38,620 nucleotides of DNA from positions 1 through 38,620 of the forward strand of contig CAMWXB010000039.1 in assembly GCA_947178125.1 (NCBI GenBank). The letters run 5' to 3'. Positions 32,141-38,620 of this stretch are shown in pieces (position 1 is the first letter of the stretch; every line of letters begins with the position of its first letter). Under the pieces are notes generated by a model. That model made no database searches, was not told where the DNA came from, and saw nothing but the letters and a program-made list of their open reading frames with translations. Position numbers and translations under genes: made by a program. Source of the stretch: an uncultured Lachnospiraceae bacterium. GTDB taxonomy: Bacteria > Bacillota > Clostridia > Lachnospirales > Lachnospiraceae.

Positions 32141-34615
32141 ATGAGAAGAATGGTGAGAAGAATGGGCAGAAAACGAATACGTCTGGTATTTGCTGTTGTG
32201 TGCGGCTTATTTGTCATGATAAATCCGCTGACCGTACGGGGAAGCGACGAAGCGCAGCCGGAGGAAAATGATTATTGCAGTATAAACGATTTTGAGGATT
32301 TCCATTATTATCTGTTTTGCAATACTGATATAGGAACAACGGCAGTGGGCGTTAATCCGACCATAAGCGCATTTATCGGGGGTGATGCGGAAACGATGGA
32401 AGAGGGCGTGGAACTTTATCAGGAGTTCATGGAACCGATTTGGAAAATTGACCACGGGGAATACATGGATTTAAGATATATCTCTCCGGATGGCAGTTTG
32501 GCTGTAACACTGGAAGGCGATGAAAGGGACTGTCTGCTCTGGAGATGGCGCCTTTTTGAGGGAGAAAAAGAGAAAGACTGGCAGGAAGAGGATATAAGAT
32601 ATTATGGTTACAACCCTTTCCAGATTGTAATAAACGGAGATTTCTATACAGTGGCGGATAGTGAAATACTCTATCAGACAATGGACAGATTAGAAGATGA
32701 AACGGGATATTATCACTGTGTAGAGTTCAATGAACAGGGAAATCTGGCGGCAGGAGGTAAGTGTAACATATTGAGCGATACAAGTGAAATGGAAATATGT
32801 GATTTGGAGAGTGAAGAGGTTCTGGTAACTTTTTATCAGGGAGACGAATTTGAATATGTGTATCAGATTCAGGGGGATCGAGAGAACGGGAAAGTCGTGT
32901 ACCAGTTGGGCAGCCGCGATTTTTATGAATATGCTTATCCGTCAGGAGAAACCAGGTATCTTGGGAAAGATATGTATTATCCGTGGTATAGTCCGGACGG
33001 TAAGTATATAGCTTATTCCAGCCCGGATGGGGAAGCGTGTTATGACCTGGATGAAGAAGAGGCGGAAGAGGTGACCAAAATACTTCCGGGAATCTATATT
33101 TTAGAAGTGGAAACCGGGAAGACAGCGTATATAAAGCAGGATATAGATGCTATATATTGGGCTGACAGGCTGAATACCCGTTCTTTCCAGTGGGTAGAAA
33201 AGGATTGTTTTGAAAAAATGATGGAGGAGAGGGGACAGTATGATTCCATTGGAAGCACTGCATTAACAGAAGATTATGCAGAACAGATAATAAAAGAAGC
33301 TGATAACGCCATACAGGCGGCTATGAAAAAATCTGATATTTATCAAAAGGAACAGCCTGCAGAAGAGGAAATAAGAGAGTACCTCTCCCACTACTTTGAC
33401 CAGGACATTTTGGATTATGTTTTATTTGTATATCAGATTAAAATAGAGGATGGAAAATGTTCTTATCGGTATTATGATCATGATTCAAATTTTTATATGG
33501 ATACAGAAAAGGATATGGAAATCATCAGGCAGGGAGAAGGATATTGCGACATACATGTCACTTTTGTGCACAGCTGGGAGAGAAAACGGGATGAAGAGAG
33601 AGTAACGGTAAGGATAGAGAAAAATGAGACCGGGCGTTGGGTCATATCGAAAATGAATCAATGGTATAATGATTTTCGGTATTATTATATGCCGGAACCG
33701 GATTATGTCCCGGAATATCTGACAGAAGATATGGCTGAATGGATGATACGGGAATTTGGAACAGATGAGAACGGAGAGATGACCGGGATTTATGTTGAAA
33801 CCGATGAAGAAGGTTTTATTTTGGCGGGGAGCAGTGTAAGAAAACTTGAGAAACAGGAGATAGATTCCCTTTCCCGGTATGAAATGTTTCTGGCGGTACA
33901 GGAGATTTATGCCAGAAATGGGAAGAAATTTGATGATGTCATGCTGTATGGATATTTTCAAGAGAAACCATGGTATGAACCCTATAAGCAGGTTTTTGAT
34001 GAAAATAATCTGACAGAGGTAGAACGGTATAATATTGAACGGCTTACAGAAGCGGGCGATTTAGGGGAAATGGCGCAGGCGGCCTATGGAAACAGATATG
34101 AAGAAGAGGAGAAAATGAGCGGGCAGTCTTTGCGTGCAGAGGAGGCGGCGTGTATTATAGGAGGCGCTTTTGCCGGTCTGGACAATATTTTTACGGCCAA
34201 ATCCGTAAATAAGGTGGAAGAAAACTCGGATGGTGTAGAGATATATTTTTCGTTGGGGGAGTATGCAGAGGAACGACGGTTAAAAGAATATGTATCTGCA
34301 TGGTTTTCGGAGGAAGTATTCGATCAGCTTATGGATATGTGCTTTGTGATGTATGGCGTTGTGAAAGATGACGATGGGCATTATGTTTTAATGCGCGGAC
34401 TTACACGCCCGATGGAACAGTATGTTTTGGATGATTTTGGGAGTGTCGTGATAAAAAGTTATAATGATACAGAATGTACCGTGACGGTTCCGTTTCAGAA
34501 CCTGGAGAACACCTGTACCAGCAGTGAAGGGGAAATCCGGTTGAGACGGGAGAAAGACGGATGGGTCATTTCAAAGATATCAGAGCCGTATTATGATAAG
34601 GATTATTCTAAATAA
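32141..34615 (+). CDS. Large secreted YARHG-domain protein
   Basis: This 824-residue protein starts at ATG 32141 (AGGAGTAAAGGAAACT before it). It has a twin-basic N-terminus and a signal peptide (to about residue 35, VRG-SDEA). The first half has beta-propeller-like repeats, including YSPDGKYIAYSSPDG. A YARHG domain (about 580-630) shows EIYARNGKKF, YFQEKPWYEPYK and a final LTEVERYNIERL. Two similar segments flank it, ending RWVISKMNQWYND and GWVISKISEPYYD, each about 100 residues and perhaps NTF2/IseA-like. YARHG domains occur in secreted or surface proteins of unknown function. It follows the AgrC-like pair, a possible regulator. Confidence 0.82.
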   Translation: MRRMVRRMGRKRIRLVFAVVCGLFVMINPLTVRGSDEAQPEENDYCSINDFEDFHYYLFCNTDIGTTAVGVNPTISAFIGGDAETMEEGVELYQEFMEPIWKIDHGEYMDLRYISPDGSLAVTLEGDERDCLLWRWRLFEGEKEKDWQEEDIRYYGYNPFQIVINGDFYTVADSEILYQTMDRLEDETGYYHCVEFNEQGNLAAGGKCNILSDTSEMEICDLESEEVLVTFYQGDEFEYVYQIQGDRENGKVVYQLGSRDFYEYAYPSGETRYLGKDMYYPWYSPDGKYIAYSSPDGEACYDLDEEEAEEVTKILPGIYILEVETGKTAYIKQDIDAIYWADRLNTRSFQWVEKDCFEKMMEERGQYDSIGSTALTEDYAEQIIKEADNAIQAAMKKSDIYQKEQPAEEEIREYLSHYFDQDILDYVLFVYQIKIEDGKCSYRYYDHDSNFYMDTEKDMEIIRQGEGYCDIHVTFVHSWERKRDEERVTVRIEKNETGRWVISKMNQWYNDFRYYYMPEPDYVPEYLTEDMAEWMIREFGTDENGEMTGIYVETDEEGFILAGSSVRKLEKQEIDSLSRYEMFLAVQEIYARNGKKFDDVMLYGYFQEKPWYEPYKQVFDENNLTEVERYNIERLTEAGDLGEMAQAAYGNRYEEEEKMSGQSLRAEEAACIIGGAFAGLDNIFTAKSVNKVEENSDGVEIYFSLGEYAEERRLKEYVSAWFSEEVFDQLMDMCFVMYGVVKDDDGHYVLMRGLTRPMEQYVLDDFGSVVIKSYNDTECTVTVPFQNLENTCTSSEGEIRLRREKDGWVISKISEPYYDKDYSK

Positions 34616-34642
34616 GAGGCAGTGACAAGGGGATACAGGTTT

Positions 34643-35848
34643 ATGGAGCAGAAAACCGGCCGCAGACCGGAATGGTCTGCAATGAAGAAACGGGTCATAC
34701 TTTTTAGTCTGATAGCGGGCAGTATAGTTGGTATGTTGATGCGGCTGCTGTTTATTTTTAAAATTGCAGAATGGACAGGGATAAAGCAGTATATGAAAGA
34801 GCTTTCGCAGGTTCAGAATGTGTTCGATGAAATGATGGCGAACGATGCCGCAGCATTGCAATATTCGGCAAACATCTGGAACATCAAAAATGAAAGGCCC
34901 CATTTCAGGTACCTGCGCATGGAATACAAAAATGTGGAGGGCAATATTTCTTCTGATGTATTTATTCCTTTTGGTTCCCGTTCAGGGTTGTATGTAGATG
35001 CGCCTCTCTATATATCATTTGTGCCGCATGATGAAGAAGGGAATGAACTGGCGGTCATCAGCTTTGCCTATTATCAAAAAGTTCGTAAACTCTATATTTA
35101 CAGCAGGTATTCCGTAGATGTGGAAGAACCGCTTTCCTGGGAAGAACTGGAATCGTATAAAGACTACCTGCTGCATGATGTCGTAATAGGAAGTTATCTG
35201 GATAATGGATGGAGCCGGTTTTCTATGGACGATCTGGGAGACTTTGAGATCATAGATTACCTGATGCCCTATGCGTACTGTGGTATGCCGGACAGGGAAG
35301 TGGACAGGACAGAGGTGGATGAGCATGGAGTAAGCTATATCATATGGCTGAAGACTGACAGTATGCTCTGTATACAGCAGGAGATTCAACATGATGACAG
35401 AAGGGTATGGGGAACGAGATTAGAACATCCATTAATGCTCACAGACGAAATCTTCGGGCGCGATGCAGGAGCTTCCCGCTTTGCAGTGCAGATTGATGGA
35501 AGGGACTGCGGATTGGCCGATTTGATAGAGGTCAATGATGATTTCATTGAATGGGTAAAGTACAGCGGACAGGCAGTAGGAAATTTGCAGCGCATATCTC
35601 TGGACAGGGAGACCGGATGCGGGGAGACGCAGCAGATGCTGCAGAACTTTCCGGAAGAGAAGATGCAGGCGGTATTGGAGCATTGTGAATTTTATATAGA
35701 GCCGGGATATCTGCATGTCCGTTTTCCTTATTGGGATTATGAATCGGAGGAACCCGCATTTGTGATGAACGGAAATGATTTATGGAGAGGGTGGCTGACA
35801 ATGCGGGCGGATGATATGGAAAGGTTTTTAAAGGTGGAAAAATGGTAA
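34643..35848 (+). CDS. Membrane-anchored extracellular protein of unknown family, paralogue 1
   Basis: This 401-residue protein has a short basic cytoplasmic start, one membrane helix (about 18-42) and an extracellular remainder. The start is ATG 34643; AAGGGG lies ten bases upstream, and a GTG at 34622 is less likely. It shares clear landmarks with the next gene: NVFDEM, KLYIY, DLGDFEIIDYLMPYAYCG, WVKYSGQAVGNL and LWRGWLT plus DDMERFL. I do not recognise a named family. The two genes overlap by seven bases. The function is unknown. Confidence 0.75.
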   Translation: MEQKTGRRPEWSAMKKRVILFSLIAGSIVGMLMRLLFIFKIAEWTGIKQYMKELSQVQNVFDEMMANDAAALQYSANIWNIKNERPHFRYLRMEYKNVEGNISSDVFIPFGSRSGLYVDAPLYISFVPHDEEGNELAVISFAYYQKVRKLYIYSRYSVDVEEPLSWEELESYKDYLLHDVVIGSYLDNGWSRFSMDDLGDFEIIDYLMPYAYCGMPDREVDRTEVDEHGVSYIIWLKTDSMLCIQQEIQHDDRRVWGTRLEHPLMLTDEIFGRDAGASRFAVQIDGRDCGLADLIEVNDDFIEWVKYSGQAVGNLQRISLDRETGCGETQQMLQNFPEEKMQAVLEHCEFYIEPGYLHVRFPYWDYESEEPAFVMNGNDLWRGWLTMRADDMERFLKVEKW

Positions 35849-36972
35849 AGAAGAAAAGTGTTCGGATAGCGGTCTATATCATCGCTGTTTTATCTGTCAT
35901 TTTGGCCGTGGGTATCTTTGCATCCAGGGACAGAATCGACCCGAATATCAGGAATGTTTTCGATGAAATGATAGAGAAAGATTATATCGTGATGGAAGAT
36001 GCGGAACATATCACGGCGGGTGGATATGATGCAGTCCGTCTGCTCTGGCCGGTGAAAGAAGGAACCCCGCTCAGGATAGGACTAATCTACAGTATGGAAT
36101 ATAAAAAACTATATATTTATGGCGATGCCTGTATGCCGGAAGAGACACAGGGTATGAGTTATCAGGAATATTTTGAAAAAAGTCTCATGAAATATGGAAT
36201 CACATGGGAAGAAGTAGAGGACAGCAAGGAAGCTTTTATCTGCAAAAACATGCTGGAGAAGTGGTTTACGGAGCATAAGAGCAGTTTTACCAAGGATAGG
36301 CTGGGGGAACTGGAAGTGCTGGATTTCCTGATGCCCTATGAATACTGTGGGAAGGACAATAGTAGCTGGAAGACCGTGACAGAGACGGTGGAAGAAGGAT
36401 ACGGGAGAACTTTTCAGGGGAAGGTACAATATACCGTATGGGATGCGGGAAATCTCCTGTGCAGGCAGACGCAGACGAGCCGGGATTATGGATACCGCGA
36501 TATCATGGAACGGGTAGAAGCGGATATGAATGGATTCAATACGGTGAGTGAAAAGTTTGTTGTGGAATGGTACTGCAAACGCGATTGGGCGGATGAGGAT
36601 GATCTGGAGAATATTTCTGTGAGCGATATTTTTTATGGGAACTGGATAGAGTTTAAGGACTGGCTGGCGTCCAGTGGAAAGGTAGAAGGAAATTTGACCA
36701 GGCTGTCCTATACGAGGGAAGAAGGGGAAATAAAAACACGGGAATTATTCGGACAATACTGTCTCGAAGAATGCAGCCTTTTCCACATGGCAGATTATTA
36801 TATAGCAGGAGATGAACTGAACATACGGCTTGCTTATTATGACGATGAAGCGGGAAATCCCGGCTGGCTGGAGAATGGGAAAGGTGAATTATGGCAGGGG
36901 TGGATAACGTTGAAGATAGATGATATCCGGGAGTTCTTGCATGGTAATGAGTTTTATATAATGCGGGACTGA
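35842..36972 (+). CDS. Membrane-anchored extracellular protein of unknown family, paralogue 2
   Basis: This 376-residue protein begins at ATG 35842, overlapping the stop of the previous gene (ATGGTAA), so it is translationally coupled. It has a membrane helix at about 8-27 and an extracellular remainder. Landmarks shared with paralogue 1 are NVFDEM, KKLYIY, RLGELEVLDFLMPYEYCG, WLASSGKVEGNL, LWQGWIT and DDIREFL. It therefore arose by tandem duplication and has diverged strongly. It is not related in sequence to the YARHG protein, as far as I can see. The function is unknown. Confidence 0.75.
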   Translation: MVKKKSVRIAVYIIAVLSVILAVGIFASRDRIDPNIRNVFDEMIEKDYIVMEDAEHITAGGYDAVRLLWPVKEGTPLRIGLIYSMEYKKLYIYGDACMPEETQGMSYQEYFEKSLMKYGITWEEVEDSKEAFICKNMLEKWFTEHKSSFTKDRLGELEVLDFLMPYEYCGKDNSSWKTVTETVEEGYGRTFQGKVQYTVWDAGNLLCRQTQTSRDYGYRDIMERVEADMNGFNTVSEKFVVEWYCKRDWADEDDLENISVSDIFYGNWIEFKDWLASSGKVEGNLTRLSYTREEGEIKTRELFGQYCLEECSLFHMADYYIAGDELNIRLAYYDDEAGNPGWLENGKGELWQGWITLKIDDIREFLHGNEFYIMRD

Positions 36973-37015
36973 TAGCAAGGATTTAAGTATAAACAGTTTG
37001 GAGGAATGCCGGCAG

Positions 37016-37354
37016 ATGAAGAATAGTTGTTCCGGTATGAAGATGTGTATATTTGCTTGTGATATCGTTTGTATTTTACTAAGTTTCTTCTTTATTTACC
37101 AAATCATGGAACAGAAAGACGTATTATTAGAATCAAAGATGGCAGCTACGATCGAGAACTTTGTGGAAGAAAATACTGTTCTGTTAGAAAGGAAAAAGGA
37201 GATAACTTACGATATACAGGAATTTCTTTTAAGGTCTGAGGAACTGGAAGAAGAAATCCGTGAGGCGGAAAGCAGATATGAAGAGGTGGAAAAGAATTAT
37301 CAGATAAGACAGTATATCGATTCTGTTGCAATGCAGATAGACAAAGTATCGTGA
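37016..37354 (+). CDS. Single-pass membrane coiled-coil protein (probable 5' part of a frameshifted gene)
   Basis: This is 112 residues from ATG 37016, with GGAGG at 37000-37004; a TTG at 36998 is in frame but lies in that site. A membrane helix (about 10-30) leads to a Glu/Lys-rich coiled coil (35-105). The stop TGA comes at 37352-37354. Skipping one base after GAC AAA (37340-37345) would join it in frame to the next open frame, giving one anchored coiled-coil protein with a small beta domain. That fits known clostridial proteins better than two separate genes. Confidence 0.6.
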   Translation: MKNSCSGMKMCIFACDIVCILLSFFFIYQIMEQKDVLLESKMAATIENFVEENTVLLERKKEITYDIQEFLLRSEELEEEIREAESRYEEVEKNYQIRQYIDSVAMQIDKVS

Positions 37355-37355
37355 A

Positions 37356-37571
37356 GTGGAAGGAATCGTTGAAGATTATGAGAAGGGCATAAGAGGTGAT
37401 GAAAGTTTTACGATTAACGGTGTGGAATTTGAAGTGAGGCGTCATGCCGCTGCATGGGGATATACGTTGATTTTTACCAAAGACAGCGTTATTACAGGAA
37501 ACGGACAACATTTACGGATAAGATATATACCAACTTCTAACAGTATTGTTTATATAGAGGAAATAAAATGA
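37356..37571 (+). CDS. Small beta-domain protein (probable 3' part of a frameshifted gene)
   Basis: This is 71 residues from GTG 37356, with no membrane anchor and no clear ribosome binding site. The sequence EGIVEDYEKG, DESFTINGVEFEV, TGNGQHLRIRYIP and IVYIEEIK resembles a common clostridial extracellular domain that usually follows an N-terminal membrane helix and begins with a YxxVEG motif. Here YREVEG is encoded from 37347, upstream of the GTG and overlapping the previous gene. This supports a frameshift or a coupled fragment rather than an independent protein. Confidence 0.55.
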   Translation: MEGIVEDYEKGIRGDESFTINGVEFEVRRHAAAWGYTLIFTKDSVITGNGQHLRIRYIPTSNSIVYIEEIK

Positions 37572-38299
37572 AAAGAACGCTTAAAATTTCATTATTGATA
37601 TTTGTGTTCGTATATCTCTTCAGAAACCTGTCATTTACCGCATATAACATTCGTCCAATAAAGGAATGTAATAAATATCTGGAAAAGACATATGGTAAAA
37701 AGTTCAGGCGCGCCAGAGAACCGGTCGTATATTATAGGGAAAACGGATATCATATTTGGAGAATAAAGTATGTCGATGATGCGGGAATAGAGTTCTATGA
37801 ATATTATGAGCATCCTTATGAAAGTGCAGAAGAAGGATTTTATCCTTTTTTCGGAATAGGTTTTGGAGAACGGGGAGTTCGGGATTATTACTGGCAGCAG
37901 GAAATTCAACGAGTGTATGGAGAAACATTTCATCTGGAACAATATCGATATTCAGAGCCGAGTTGTGTGAAATACCGGTTTGAAATAACCGATGAAAACG
38001 ATATAAGCGAGGTGGCAAATAGGATTGCGATTATGTTGAAGTATACGTTCGATAACGTTGAGGTAATTTCAGAGGATATCGTTGGATATGTAATTACTTA
38101 TAATGGGTGGCCCATATGTGCAATATACGAAGATATAGAAGAACTGTTAAAGCTTCGATATCAGGATGAAGAGAATATTTATCAATATGTATATGATAAA
38201 ATATACAGAAATTATCAAAAAAAGGTCGAAAAAGATATGAAAAATAAGGAATCTGATCAGTGTTGCTCTGAAATTCGGAATAACACTAATCAGAGATGA
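37568..38299 (+). CDS. Membrane-anchored protein of unknown function
   Basis: This 243-residue protein has its ATG overlapping the previous stop (ATGA, 37568-37571). An N-terminal hydrophobic anchor or signal segment (about 6-27, LKISLLIFVFVYLFRN) is followed by a Tyr-rich extracellular domain (YYENGYHIW type motifs such as PVVYYRENGYHIWRIKY, EFYEYYEHPYES) and a Lys/Glu-rich C-terminus. I do not recognise the family. It is probably in the same operon as the neighbours. Confidence 0.7.
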   Translation: MKRTLKISLLIFVFVYLFRNLSFTAYNIRPIKECNKYLEKTYGKKFRRAREPVVYYRENGYHIWRIKYVDDAGIEFYEYYEHPYESAEEGFYPFFGIGFGERGVRDYYWQQEIQRVYGETFHLEQYRYSEPSCVKYRFEITDENDISEVANRIAIMLKYTFDNVEVISEDIVGYVITYNGWPICAIYEDIEELLKLRYQDEENIYQYVYDKIYRNYQKKVEKDMKNKESDQCCSEIRNNTNQR

Positions 38300-38315
38300 C
38301 ATGGGGGATGAAAAC

Positions 38316-38620
38316 ATGGCAGATCAACATAATTTATTAAGAAAATTATGGAAGCTATGTATACTGATGGTATTGACAACTGCTATCTTATCAGGTTGTG
38401 GTCAAAAAGGGAAGCAGGATTTTGTCATGCAATTGTCCATGCAGCCGGGGATTCCTTTTTTACAGACAACCCCAGATCAGGTAAGGAGCCGTATACAGGA
38501 AGCCGTTGCGGAGAAGATACGCCGGAATATGCCGGAAATCGAAGTGTCACAGGGTTCTTTTGTATACGTCACGATTCATAATGAAGAAGAGTATCGGGCA
38601 TTTGTGAATTGTCTGGAAGA
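38316..38620 (+). CDS. Lipoprotein, truncated by the window end
   Basis: The frame is open from ATG 38316 to the last base (101 codons visible). GGGGGAT six bases upstream supports this start over ATG 38301. The N-terminus is a lipoprotein signal: RKLWK, a hydrophobic run and the lipobox LSGC (Cys about residue 28). The exported part begins GQKGKQDF and includes QVRSRIQEAVAEKIRRNMP. The 3' end and the function are unknown. It continues the run of exported proteins on this strand. Confidence 0.8.
   Translation, partial: MADQHNLLRKLWKLCILMVLTTAILSGCGQKGKQDFVMQLSMQPGIPFLQTTPDQVRSRIQEAVAEKIRRNMPEIEVSQGSFVYVTIHNEEEYRAFVNCLE

Noticed and set aside
38348-38581. A 77-codon open frame near the window end
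   Set aside because: It is out of frame with the lipoprotein gene starting at 38316, which has a ribosome site and a lipobox and stays open to the last base.

Overview
The window looks like a chromosomal segment of a low-to-mid GC Firmicute of class Clostridia, most likely family Lachnospiraceae. The reasons are strong AGGAGG-type ribosome binding sites with frequent GTG and TTG starts, a tRNA-Leu without an encoded CCA end, the gene order PDZ/radical-SAM/DUF512 - der - plsY - gpsA, the UPF0237-UPF0210 pair, the 390-400 residue form of PRPP synthetase, and Ser/Thr kinases of the HRD-V-T-P-D-N type. The genus is inference only. No transposase, integrase, phage gene or CRISPR array was seen.

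Bases 1-11954 hold a one-strand phosphothreonine signalling locus. It begins inside a tandem array of receptor Ser/Thr kinases (tail of one copy, then two complete copies, period 2465 bp). These are followed by a soluble zinc-ribbon/FHA protein, a PP2C phosphatase, a membrane trypsin-like protease with a cytoplasmic FHA domain, a second PP2C phosphatase, a membrane von Willebrand A protein with an FHA-like tail, and an RDD membrane protein with an FHA tail. Kinases would write, phosphatases would erase and FHA domains would read phosphothreonine, linking extracellular beta-propeller, protease and VWA modules to the cytoplasm. This is the most unusual system in the window. Bases 1-2038 recur without a difference I could find at 2466-4503, so the array looks very recently expanded by unequal crossing over, or is misassembled.

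Bases 11955-12339 hold a tRNA-Leu(CAA) with its promoter and terminator, then a near-consensus promoter for a housekeeping operon (12340-20977): a small zinc-finger membrane protein, polA, coaE, a long FtsA-like protein, a YycJ-type metallo-hydrolase, an ACT protein and a UPF0210 protein. A MATE exporter (21053-22435) converges on, and overlaps, a DtxR-family metalloregulator on the minus strand. A divergent cysteine-rich protein, a shared bidirectional terminator and a minus-strand PRPP synthetase follow.

A highly structured intergenic region (about 24825-24973) separates divergent promoters for prs and for the PDZ/radical-SAM/DUF512 - der - plsY - gpsA operon (25037-29408). After a small coiled-coil gene comes an AgrC/LytTR-type two-component system (29920-31933). 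The rest (32141-38620) is an accessory block of secreted or membrane-anchored proteins of unknown function: a large YARHG-domain protein, two tandem paralogues, a probably frameshifted coiled-coil/beta gene, another anchored protein, and a lipoprotein cut off by the window end.
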